This document shows positions 23,471 through 33,290 of a stretch of DNA of 64,000 bases, one piece after another. How positions within the stretch are numbered: position 1 is the first letter of the stretch; every line of letters starts with the position of its first letter. Source of the DNA: Epiperipatus broadwayi (lineage: Eukaryota > Onychophora > Udeonychophora > Euonychophora > Peripatidae); NCBI GenBank assembly GCA_028023455.1, contig JAQFVV010012396.1:10642085-10706084 (forward strand), read 5' to 3'. Under the pieces are notes generated by a model. That model worked only from the letters and a program-made list of their open reading frames with translations. It searched no databases and was not told the DNA's origin. A program made the translations under genes and the position numbers.

Positions 23471-23705
23471 TGTATAGAGCAAATCATTCACAAATTTTCT
23501 GCTTCATTGAAAAAAAACCTCTCCAATATTCTTAAATAATATTTTAGTCTAGAACTAAAACAGTTATAATGTGAAAAACAAACAAACAAAAGTAATGAAA
23601 GAACTTATTGGCCAAAACTTGGGGATAGCTGAATAAGAATTTATAGTTTCACATTTTACTATGATAATTTTTGATTTATTTCAACTAGTTGTTAATTTAT
23701 AAATG

Positions 23706-23725
23706 TATTTCCTCTTTAATTTTAG
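23706..23725 (+). promoter_or_regulatory. 3' splice acceptor of the coding exon
   Basis: A pyrimidine-rich tract (TATTTCCTCTTTAATTTTAG) ends in AG at 23724-23725, just before the coding sequence. It implies that the in-frame ATG at 23703 is intronic and that at least one 5' exon lies upstream. Confidence 0.65.
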
Positions 23726-23738
23726 ATGCAGATTTATT

Positions 23739-25373
23739 ATGGAAAATTTGAATTCTCTGAAAGAAGCAGTTTTAACTCAAGATATTGCAAGCCTTAAAAC
23801 TCTATTTCAGAACACCAATTTTATAAATGCTTTCCTTCCTCCGGATTCAGGGGATCCTTCAAGAAGTGCCAAAACTCCATTAATGCTAGCATCTGAACTA
23901 AATCATTTAGAATTAGTCAAAATTTTAATAGAAGCCAACTGTGATGTCAATATTACAAATAAACAGGAAGAATCAGCTCTTTCTATTGGCTGTGATCAAG
24001 GTCATGTGAATATTGTTGCAAAACTTTTAAAGGCTGGAGCAAATATTAAACCAAGTCAAAACAATCTTATTACTGTTTTACATATTTCCTGCTTACGTAA
24101 AAATTTTGAGATTGTCAAACTTCTTATTGAGAAAAGTAATTTGATTGATAAAAGTCTTATATTGGATGCTCAAGATGACTTTGGGTTTTCTCCTTTAATA
24201 ATAGCTTGCGATCAGAATTGCTTCAATATTGTTGAATATTTAATTCAGTGGGGTTGTAGAGTAAATCTTAAAGATAAAAATGGCCAAGCTGCATTGCATC
24301 ATACTCTTCTAAATAATGAAGATGAAATAAGTCTTTCATTACTAAAATTATTAGTTGATTCAGGGTGCAAAGTAAATGCTGCTGATAATGAATCCATTAC
24401 TCCACTGTATCTTGCATGTACCGCTACCTCTAGAATGGATATTACTTCATTCCTTTTGGAAAATGGAGCTAATCCATCTTGTGAAGTTGATGGTTTTCCT
24501 TTATTATACCTACTTGTGGACAATCTTGGGGATAAGGATTTTGAACTTGGGAATGTTGAGTTGTTATTGAAATATGGTGCTAATCCAAACTGTAGTGATC
24601 CAAATGGAGAATGTCCATTAATAGTATTAGCTGCCATGATGGGGTATTCTGAAGCTGTCCAATTGCTCATAAAGTACAAATGTGATGTCAATATGATTGA
24701 TATTGATGGTTCAACTGCATTACATAAAGCTTGTGATAGTGGTGATTTGGCCATGGTAAACATCTTGTTGGATGGGAATTCCAATGTGAATCATCAAGAT
24801 ATGGATGGTTTGACTCCATTACATTTAGCTTGCAAAGAAGGTCACACTGAGATTGCCAAAGCTCTTATTGATCATGGCTGTGATGTTAACTTACAAACCA
24901 GGGATGGAGATACACCATTATTTTGGGCTTGTATTTTTAAAGAATATCAGATTTCTAAGTTGCTGATTATTGCTAGATGTTACTTCCATTATTTTGATAA
25001 AGAATCAATTTTTAAAACAGCAATGAAAGATTATGAAAGATTAGTTCCCAGTGACCATGTATCTCGTCCGATAACAATAGATTTACGTCTTGCAAATCTT
25101 TTGCTGGAAGCTGGTTTCACACCAAGAAAAGATTTATCACTGCAACCTATTGAAGACTATATTTTAAGGTTTGATAAACGGATTATTGAAGACAATCAAG
25201 AATTTTTTGAATATTTAAAAAAATTATGTGAAGAACCTCGAACTCTGAAATTTTTTTGTTGTGATACAATCAGAAAATATTTTGGCCGAAAATTGAATGA
25301 AAAAGTACACAAATTAGAAATTCCTATTTATTTTAAGCAATTACTAGCTTACAATCTGCCATTTCTAATTTGA
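23739..25373 (+). CDS. Ankyrin repeat and SOCS box (ASB-like) protein
   Basis: A 544-residue protein is encoded in one exon. I start at ATG 23739 (MENLNS) because the earlier in-frame ATG at 23703 lies inside a polypyrimidine tract ending in a splice acceptor. Residues 44-420 hold about eleven ankyrin repeats; the best are DGSTALHKACDSGD (323-336) and DGLTPLHLACKEGH (356-369). A degenerate repeat precedes them, and another (LRLANLLLEAGF) follows. The last 48 residues form a SOCS box: the BC-box pattern L503-x3-C507-x3-I511, then a Cul5-box-like LEIP (526-529). ASB proteins are substrate receptors that recruit Elongin B/C and Cullin-5 to ubiquitinate targets bound by the ankyrin repeats. The Cul5 motif departs from LPLP, so Cullin binding may be weaker. 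The family is clear; the exact orthologue is not. The frame is fully open with no sign of decay. Confidence 0.92.
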   Translation: MENLNSLKEAVLTQDIASLKTLFQNTNFINAFLPPDSGDPSRSAKTPLMLASELNHLELVKILIEANCDVNITNKQEESALSIGCDQGHVNIVAKLLKAGANIKPSQNNLITVLHISCLRKNFEIVKLLIEKSNLIDKSLILDAQDDFGFSPLIIACDQNCFNIVEYLIQWGCRVNLKDKNGQAALHHTLLNNEDEISLSLLKLLVDSGCKVNAADNESITPLYLACTATSRMDITSFLLENGANPSCEVDGFPLLYLLVDNLGDKDFELGNVELLLKYGANPNCSDPNGECPLIVLAAMMGYSEAVQLLIKYKCDVNMIDIDGSTALHKACDSGDLAMVNILLDGNSNVNHQDMDGLTPLHLACKEGHTEIAKALIDHGCDVNLQTRDGDTPLFWACIFKEYQISKLLIIARCYFHYFDKESIFKTAMKDYERLVPSDHVSRPITIDLRLANLLLEAGFTPRKDLSLQPIEDYILRFDKRIIEDNQEFFEYLKKLCEEPRTLKFFCCDTIRKYFGRKLNEKVHKLEIPIYFKQLLAYNLPFLI

Positions 25374-25520
25374 TGTTAATTTATTTAAATATATATATAT
25401 ATAGTATGTATTGTTTCCAATTATTATTATTATTATTATTATTATTATTTGCTTTGGAGATAATTGTATATTTGTAAGAAAAAAATAAATTAAATAAACA
25501 CTTTTCTTGAGTGCCAAATA
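25374..25520 (+). terminator. 3' UTR and polyadenylation signals of the ASB-like gene
   Basis: After the TGA stop (25371-25373) there are (AT)n and (ATT)n microsatellites. Two AATAAA hexamers follow at 25484-25489 and 25493-25498, with the T-rich CTTTTCTTGAG just downstream. This is a normal arrangement for cleavage near 25510. Confidence 0.65.
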
Positions 25521-25659
25521 ATAAATTCAAAAGCAATTTCAGTTATTAAGTTAATTGTAAGACAAATAGCACTAAATTAATGAATTTATAAATGATTATA
25601 TCAATATGCCTTTGCCTATCGATCAACATAAAAAAAAAAAAAAAACAAGTAGAAGGATT

Positions 25660-25800
25660 CTCTTAAATAAAAAAAAAATCAATAACTTTATTGCACAGGA
25701 ATTTGTAAACAATTTGAGAGCCAGACGTGGCATTAGTTTGAAGTCCTTATGGTTGAGAGTTTGATATTCTATCACTCTACTCAATCACACAGGGCTGGGG
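25660..25800 (-). repeat. tRNA-derived SINE, family B, minus copy
   Basis: The minus strand reads AGCCCTGTGTGATTGAGTAG, then GTGATAGAATATCAAAC (tRNA-like head), followed by CTCTCAAATTG, TTACAAATTCCTG, GCAATAAAGTTATTGATT and a T/A-rich tail. It parallels the copy at 26487. Confidence 0.65.
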
Positions 25801-26143
25801 GTTCCATTAATATTTTAGAATAAAAGTATATCGTTTTTTTCTAAATTGATTTTTATTTAACTTATAAATTTACTTTAAATTATTAAATATTATTATTTAA
25901 TGGCAGCATTAAAATTAAATGCATAGCAGTTAAAAATCGACTAAAAAATAAATACTTTAATGACACAAAAATGTAAACATTGCAAAATTTGTTGATTATA
26001 ATTTGTAAATTATAAAAATACATTTGAGTAATTAATGATTCATAATTAATCAATTTCTATAACAAATATTATGAAATATTTAAAACTACAAAATGAATCT
26101 ATAATTTTCTTCTTCTTCTTCCTTTTCCTATGTATTGATTTTT

Positions 26144-26330
26144 ACTTTAACATATACCATTTACAACATTCTTAAACACTTTATCAATACTCTTTATTTT
26201 GGGTTTTTAGAAATAAAATTGTAAAGAGTTCTGATGATGACTGCAGGACAGTCGAAACTGTAAAGTTTTGATATAAATAAAGCATATTGATAAAGTATTT
26301 AAGAATGTTGTAAATGGTATGATATATTAA
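26144..26330. repeat. Fold-back element enclosing a hammerhead core
   Basis: Left arm 26144-26205 and right arm 26276-26330 are complementary (ACCATTTACAACATTCTTAA and its complement), about 55 bp with mismatches. The single-copy centre holds the hammerhead-like motif at 26231-26265. Confidence 0.75.
26231..26268 (+). ncRNA. Hammerhead-like ribozyme core (Penelope type)
   Basis: CUGAUGA is at 26231-26237, followed by one extra U, a perfect stem II GACUG (26239-26243) with CAGUC (26249-26253), a five-base loop, then GAAA at 26254-26257. A two-base-pair stem III (AC/GU) may follow. All core nucleotides are present except for the extra base beside stem II. The sequences flanking the core do not pair as a proximal stem I, so the element as it stands is probably inactive. 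Confidence 0.6.
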
Positions 26331-26486
26331 AATGAATCAATATGATAATGATTTTTAGTCTAATATATTCTTTGCCAAAACAGATAAATAATTTTATACA
26401 GTTTTGAATTTTTTTTGTAAAAAAATGTTTTTCTAGTATAGTACTTTTGTGCTTTAGGATTTCTTAATGTTAAATTCTATTTGTGT

Positions 26487-26640
26487 CCTGTGTGGTTAAA
26501 TGAGTGGTAGAATATCAAACTGGAGCATAAGATCTCTTGAATTGATTCTAATTCTGATATTTCCAAGGTCATTTTTTTTATGAACTCCCAGGCAATGAAG
26601 CCATCTGATTATTTATTTATTTTTAAGCGATTTGTGAAGC
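26487..26640 (+). repeat. tRNA-derived SINE, family B
   Basis: The head CCTGTGTGGTTAAATGAGTG continues with GTAGAATATCAAAC, resembling the D-arm and anticodon region of a tRNA. A B-box-like TTGAATTGATTC follows, then the body TTCTGATATTTCCAAGG, ATGAACTCCCAGGCAATGA, CATCTGATTATTTATTT. Confidence 0.65.
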
Positions 26641-27270
26641 TTTTTGAAAACTTTAGGTGAATTTTTTTGCAAAAACATTGTTTGATAAAGTTTTTTAGCT
26701 TTTCAGTTCTAAAAATTTGCATTATTTGCATTTCTTTCTTTTTTACTTTTGCTCATAAAATGATAAATAAAAAAGGTCAGAAATTTGATTTTTCAAATTA
26801 AATTACCACAGTTATTTTATTGTTATTGAATCAAGAACAAAAACAATTGCAAACACCATAGATTAGCAGCCAAGCCAAAAACTTTTTCTGACTGCTCCTT
26901 TCTTCCTTAGAATAGTAAAAAGGGCATAACTCAGAAGATTGGGCAACTGATGCATAATGAAAGTTTTAGAACCTTTTCACTCTGTTTTATTCTTCTATTA
27001 ATAATTAGTCACTCATTTATAGACAAATGTATGTAATTATCTGCAAAAAACCTTAAGCCTATTTGGAAACTGAAAAAAATTACTTTACCTGAATTCAAGC
27101 ATTAACTTATGTGCTAGATAAATATGTGAATAAAGAGTTTCTTTATATCCATAGTATTTGATTTTATACCTTGATTCACAAGTAGTAATTAACCATATAT
27201 ATGCATTTTACTCTATGTATATCATTCTATGGTTATTCCTTTTAAGACAATTATGTTCTCTTTCTTATGT
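26641..27270. other. AT-rich DNA, nothing recognised
   Basis: No supportable gene, RNA or repeat. Confidence 0.5.
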
Positions 27271-27276
27271 ATTTTC

Positions 27277-28053
27277 TCACTGAATTGAATATATAAACAC
27301 AATCAACTTAATAGACAACTATATATTTTAATCATATTTATTTTCATCTAATCGACTTTTGTTAAAACTTGAACCTTATAAGATGTTATGTTAATTTAAA
27401 ATGTCATGTGATTTACATATCATCTCAGTACATCTTCAAATGACCAACCTCAACTTTAAAAATGTAATACCAATTTTCCTCCCAACTTTATTGAGTCTTG
27501 TACTAAATTCATACATTTCTCTTTATTTTTTTGTATATACATTGTCTCATACACTTTCCTTTCTTTATAATTTTTCAATATTTGATCACTTGAATACTTT
27601 CTTCATATTTCATAACATGCCCCTGTATCCAAAAATATGGCAAAATGGTCCTGACTTAATATCTCTCCTATTTATTGCTATATCATGTTCCTCCCCCCTT
27701 TCTATCTTACTTTTCACTGACTGACCTATATATATATATCCCTCCACATAATTTTATAAATTATTCCTATCTTATCATTCCTATCATTTCTCATTTTTGC
27801 ATTGCTCACTAACTTTTTTAATGATTTACTATTTTCCCATCCTATACTTATCTTCTCATTCATTCCCCCCCCCCTATCATTCAGAATTTTATATACCTCC
27901 TTCAAATATGAAATAGAAATCCATTTCTTATTCTTTCTTTCATTTTTATTACTAACTTACTTATATCTACTTCTATCCTCCAATATATTTTTTATGACCC
28001 TACCATTATATTCATATTCAATATATTCCTTCTGGATCTGAAACTTTTGCTCC
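27277..28053 (-). pseudogene. Penelope-like element C-terminus, left arm of a large inverted repeat
   Basis: This is almost entirely the reverse complement of 28189-29010, with about 80% identity by eye and several indels. Read on the minus strand it encodes the same decayed linker plus GIY-YIG endonuclease described for the right arm, with stops. The long plus-strand frames here (27401-27724, 27802-28041) are antisense shadows. Confidence 0.7.
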
Positions 28054-28054
28054 T

Positions 28055-28114
28055 TTTTCTTCTTTTTATACATCCGAGATCTTATTTCTTCTTTTTATAC
28101 ATCCGAGATCTTAT
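28055..28114 (+). repeat. Local direct duplication in the spacer of the inverted repeat
   Basis: The segment CTTCTTTTTATACATCCGAG, with ATCTTAT, occurs twice back to back (about 28059-28087 and 28088-28114). It occupies the centre between the two Penelope-like arms. Confidence 0.8.
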
Positions 28115-28188
28115 CAACCTTGGTGTCAGAAAATGAGGATATTGAAAGGAATAAAAGAAAAAAATGATAGGTTTACATTGAATTAAAA

Positions 28189-29010
28189 GGAAGCAAAGTA
28201 GCAAAAGTTGCAAATCCACAAGGCATATATTGATTATGGATACAATGGTATGGTTTTAAGAAATGTATTGAGGGATAGGAATGAATATAAGAAGGTTAAT
28301 AATAAAAATGAAAAAAAAAAATTAAAAATGGATTTATATTCCATATCCAAAGGAGATATATAAAATTCTGAATGATAAGAAAGAAAAAAATAAATAAGAA
28401 TATAGGAATAGGATGGGAAAATAGTAAATCATTAAAAAGGTTAGTGAGTAATGCAAAAATGAAAAATGATAGGAATGATAAGATGGGAATAGTTTATAAA
28501 ATTATGTGTAAGGGATATATGATGGTATATATATATATATGTCAGTCATTGAAAAGTAAGATAGAAAGAGGGAAGGAACATGATATAGCAATAAATAGGA
28601 GAGATATTAAGTCAGGACCATTTTGCCATATTTTTAGATACAGGGCATGTTATAAAATGTGAAGAAAGTATTCAAGTGATCAAATATTATAAAAACTATA
28701 AAGAAAGGAAAGTGTATGAGACAATGTATATACAAGAAAATAAAGAGAAATGTATGAATCTAGTACAAGACTCAATGAAGTTGGGAGGAAAATAGGCATT
28801 AAATGAAAATTGGAAAGTATAAAAACATTGTAGAGTTTGTCAATAGAGGATGTGCTAAGATAATATGTAAATTATGTAACATTTTGAATTAATGTAAGAT
28901 CTTGACAAGGTTCAATTTTGAATGAAAGTCAATTAGATGAAAATAAATATATGATTAAAATATATAGTTGCCTATTAAGTTGATTATGTTTACATATTCA
29001 ATTCAATGAA
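28189..29010 (+). pseudogene. Penelope-like element C-terminus with GIY-YIG domain, right arm
   Basis: In frame at 28372-28662 the text runs SKSLKRLVSNAKMKNDRNDK, then MGIVYKIMCKG (the GIY half, normally GVY.IxC.xC), a damaged YIG region (VYIYICQSLKSKIERG) and NRRDIKSGPFCHIF, the histidine-containing helix of PLE GIY-YIG nucleases. After one frameshift, ERKVYETMYIQENKEKCMNL continues the domain. Upstream, YISKGDIY-like text matches the PLE linker. The RT domain is absent and the copy is 5'-truncated. The family differs from the 2.2-3.3-kb copies at many residues. Confidence 0.75.
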
Positions 29011-29030
29011 TATATATATATTCTATCTTT

Positions 29031-29120
29031 TTTGGCACTTATAAAAACAAAGCTTGTTTAGAGCTATTGGTAAGCTCCATCTAGTGATCATAAAATGCAA
29101 GCTTAAAGGCAAGTTATGAA
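29031..29120 (-). repeat. Terminal fragment of the 36-kb fold-back (Penelope-like) family
   Basis: AAGCTTGTTTAGAGCTATTG, CTCCATCTAGTGATC and ATAAAATGCAAGCTTAAAGG match the reverse complement of 35895-35985 and, in part, 36165-36206. It abuts the end of the large Penelope-like inverted repeat. Confidence 0.65.
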
Positions 29121-32005
29121 ATTTATAACTTATTTTAATTATTATATATATACCAAGAAAGATGTTATTCTTTCACATTCTCACATCTATAAAAAATAGC
29201 TTTATGGATTTAAATCCTTATAAGAACTCAGGGTTGAAATAAAAGAAAATTTTCTTTTAATTTAACAAAAGACTATTATAAGTTAATGAGAAAACTTGTT
29301 TAGCTTCAGGGATTGTCAATTAGTACTAATTGATAGTTTCTTAGCAACATCAAAAGCTAAAAGTTGTCTCTGTTTGCATGGATATAATCCCATTTCTATT
29401 ATTTATTATAATAACAATCCATGGAAATATTTAATTCAACATATATATATATATAGAGAGAGAGAGAGACAGTGTAGAATAATGTATATACAGTATCCAT
29501 ACAAATATAATTTTAGTAATAAATAAATATAAAAATAAAGTTATGGCAAAAACAACAATTTCATCAAATACTTATAAATTAATAAGCTTAATTGTTGCAA
29601 TCTGCTTATTCTATATTGTATCCAGAAATTATTTATGCAATTTGATAAAAATTAACTTCTGGTATGATATTATTTTAACTGGTATATTTGAACATGAGAT
29701 AATTTCTACTGACACTTTAGAAATTGAAAATAAAATAAAATAAATTAAGCTGATTTACATTTTAATAAAGAAATAAAAAGGGTAGGAGATTAATCTGTAA
29801 AAGTAAATGATTATTTTTGATTTACTATTTTAATTATTGCTGTACAAGAATTTTGTGCTTTTATAAAATAAATATACCTAATTCTCTTCTTATATAGATT
29901 TTTTTTGCATGATTTTGAAATAACATGCATTTAAAAAATATATATTTCTCTTTCTACATAAATTGTTTTAAAATAACATCATCAGTAAAACAAAAAAGGT
30001 ACTTTAGGATTACAGCTGCTATGACATATTCATGATTGGAATGAAGAAATGAACATTATTGTTTGGAAGGCTTTAAAAATGATCATACATTCTCAAAGTA
30101 ATTCTTAGATTAACTTAAGTTATTATTAAACTTTTTTAATTCTAAATAATTTTATGTAAGTAATATAAAATAATTTATTTTCCTTTTTAGAAGATTGTAA
30201 ATGTTTTTAATTTAGTGTTTATTTACATATTTGTTTCTGAGGTCAGGTTCATCATGATTACATTACAAAACTAAAAAAAAAAGTCTCTTATTATCATCAT
30301 CGAATTTAAAAAAAAATTTCATCTCTTTATTTCACATTATTTTAAAAACAAAAATCCTTTTTTTTTGGCAACATTCCTGTAAAGCAAAGAAATTTGTTTG
30401 TCTGTATTGTAACATTTTTGATGTTTGTTTTGAAAGAGAAGTAACTTTTTGGTATTGATGCTTTGTTTGCATTTTGACATTTGGTTTTTTTAAAAAAAAT
30501 TTCTTGTTGCTATTGATATTAAAAAAAATTATTTTATTTAAATTTGATTGATTAATTTATTTATATTTATTAATTTTGGAAAAAATCAATAGATAGTAAG
30601 TTATACATGCAGGTTTTAGTGATAGCAATGATATTCCAATCATGCGCAAATGTATGCACTTATTGTCAGAAAGTGACCACAAGTGAAATCTTGGGCACTT
30701 TTCTATTTTACAGACAAGCAAAATGTTGCCTGTATTTTTGATTAATGTACAGTTCTGGGGACCTACAATATCTTTTTTCAAATGTGTTAGTTGTTAAATG
30801 GAAAAAAAGTTAAATAAAATAAAAGTAATAAATTCTTTATAATTTACATTAATAACCTTTATTTTTTTGCTTATAATGTGGAAGTGATGATACACTTTGA
30901 ACTTTAAAGTTTTTGATGGCTTGTGTAGAGAAATCAATGAGTGTTTTATTGTATATGTTATCACTTTCAAATTTTTATATTTTTCAAATGAAATTTATGT
31001 TCCTATAATTCATTTTTTATTTATGTTAAATGTGTATGAAGTAAAATTTGATAGCATGCAAAAAATATATTCTAATGAAATTTTTTATTAGTGTTTATTT
31101 ATTTTTGTTGATTTCTTAGGTCAGGAACCAGTCTTCTTATTTTCCATATATACAATGTATTTTTACACGAATTTCTTTTACATATGATTTTCAGGAAGTT
31201 AAACTTTTGTGTAAAAGAGAATTAGGGAATTAGGTGTATATACAATATTTTAATAGATTATATTGTTATTAATAAAATAAATTTTTACAATATAAATAAT
31301 ATATATATACAAAATTATATATAACAAAATTAAAATTAATTGTTAGCAGATTTGTTTTTTTTTTTTTAATAGGAGATTATAATAAGAGGGTAAATGGTCA
31401 ATTATTGCTATTTTCTTATGATGTTTTTAATTACGATAGAATGACAGCCTGTTAAGCTAATTGCGCAGACGCTGTGAGAATGTTATTAATAAATGAATAC
31501 CTTCGAACAACCACATGATATAGTATTTATATAAGAGTAAAAAGGATGTTTTTGCAATTGTAGGATTCACTGTAATCTAAAAAATTAAAATTTAAAAAAT
31601 TATATATATTTTTTGTTGTAATTTCAATTTTTTAATTAATTACTTTATTTATTTAAATTGTGGATTAATAAAACTATGGTTATGAAAAACACAGATAAAG
31701 AAGTACTATTATAGACATACCCATAATGTAATTTAAAATATATATAAAAAAGGAAATCACAATCAAATTATTTTAATAGCAATTACTTTGCAATATATGC
31801 AATAAGATTTAATTAATTAATGATATTTTAATCGCAAACTGAGTTTTAAAAAACTTATTATATCTATATACTGTACACTGTGTTATTTTGAAATAATTTA
31901 GACTGCATATGTTCTAATCTTTAAAGTAAATACCACAATTAGAGTAATTATAAAATTAAGTTAATCTCAATTTCAAAAAGATAAGTAATTAAACAATTAT
32001 CTCTT
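29121..32005. other. AT-rich DNA, no recognised genes
   Basis: Chance frames only. A small GC-richer, CpG-containing patch at about 31430-31510 (with GCGCAGACGCTGTGAG) stands out but cannot be assigned. Confidence 0.5.
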
Positions 32006-32007
32006 GG

Positions 32008-32164
32008 AAGAGTGTATATAGATCCAAAAGTAATTAGGAAGAGAGATAGAGGACTTTATTGAAGCAGTTTGCAAACAAGGTATCCAAGAGTGTATATAGA
32101 TCCAAAAGTAATTAGGAAGAGAGATAGAGGACTTTATTGAAGCAGTTCGCAAACAAGGGTATCC
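32008..32164 (+). repeat. Recent 78-bp tandem duplication
   Basis: Two adjacent units, starting at 32008 and 32086 with AAGAGTGTATATAGATCC, differ by only one substitution (TTTGC/TTCGC) and one extra G. Near identity implies a recent event. Confidence 0.95.
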
Positions 32165-32335
32165 ACTAACCTTAGGTCCCCAAATAGTTGTAGGAAAATA
32201 ATTTACAAATCATACAGATTTTAATTTTGTACAAATCTTCAGATTAGTTTCTTTATTAATAATTTGTGTATGAACATTATATATATGTATTTATATATGG
32301 TGAAATATATTAATAAATGAGGATTCCATTTTTAA

Positions 32336-32655
32336 TTCTGCTAAAATCTGCAGCTTTGGTATTACCAAAATAACAGCCAATCAAAAGCAGTTTCAGTGCT
32401 AAGTGACTCAAGTTCTTAAATGAGTATGTAGCACTACAGCAAATTTAGGTTTGACAAAACAAAATATAACAAACTTCTAATTCTCAATTTTTAATTAACA
32501 CTCTTTCACAGGAATCATATATAATAATTTAATGCTTCAAACAGATAGTATAGATGGATTATGTTTTTAACTTTACGTTAAAATCTACAGCCATGATGTT
32601 ACTAAGGTAACAGTCAATCAAAAACTAGCTGTGCAGGCTAAGATTATAGTGCATT
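32336..32655 (+). repeat. Two diverged copies of an unidentified repeat
   Basis: About 80 bp containing TAAAATCTGCAGC, TACCAAAATAACAGCCAATC at 32336-32415 recurs as TAAAATCTACAGCCATGATG and TAAGGTAACAGTCAATC at 32578-32650, about 240 bp further on. Confidence 0.5.
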
Positions 32656-33107
32656 CTCAGTGTTATAATATAATCAAATAAATGTATGTAATGATATTTT
32701 TTATATGCAGAATACACTTGTTATAATTGCTATTAAAAATATACTCAGTAACTTGTTAATCAGTTTATTCCATTGTTGGATATTTTTTATGCTCTCACAC
32801 TAATGTGTATGCTCAGCTAACCTGGGAATAAATCTCAGCCAATTACTGAAGTTAATCTGTCATACATAACATTTTTAAAATGCTTAGAAATATTTTTGTA
32901 AACTTAAAAACTATATTATAAAGAAATTCACATTGTTCAAAACTGCACTATTGGAAACATTTTTGCATAAAACATTAAGAAATAGTTACTTAAAAAAAGT
33001 GAATATATATTTTAAAATTGTGTTAACATTTTAATAAAAGAGAAAATGTTAGTAAGAAATAGACAGTATTGAAATAAACATACTTTCAATCAAATTTTAA
33101 ACATTAA

Positions 33108-33262
33108 AAGCATAAATCTAAACTAGGCAATAAATAATCAAAATTAATCTAAAACCACAACTCATACAGACTAACAAAAATTAAACTCTAAAATGCTATC
33201 AATGATTTCAGTGAACTACTACAAGCAGACTTCTCAAGTGTAAAGAACTACAAAAGAAATAT
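33108..33262 (-). repeat. 3' end of the 2.2-3.3-kb Penelope-like family
   Basis: On the minus strand this matches the 3' non-coding end at 3170-3302: GTAGTTCTTTACACTTGAGA, GTCTGCTTGTAG, TTTTAGAGTTTAATTTTTG, GAGTTGTGG and TTTTGATTATTTATTGCC. It ends in an (AC)n(AT)n microsatellite. Confidence 0.75.
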
Positions 33263-33290
33263 ATATCTAACACACACACACATATATATA

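Noticed and set aside
23703-23738. Upstream in-frame ATG of the ASB-like frame
   Set aside because: It lies within a polypyrimidine tract that ends in a splice acceptor (AG at 23725), so it is most likely intronic.
24299-24784. 161-codon minus-strand frame inside the ASB-like gene
   Set aside because: Shadow of the intact ankyrin-repeat coding strand, with no domain of its own.
27401-28041. Plus-strand frames of 107 and 79 codons rich in Leu, Phe and Ser
   Set aside because: Antisense of the left, minus-strand Penelope-like arm.
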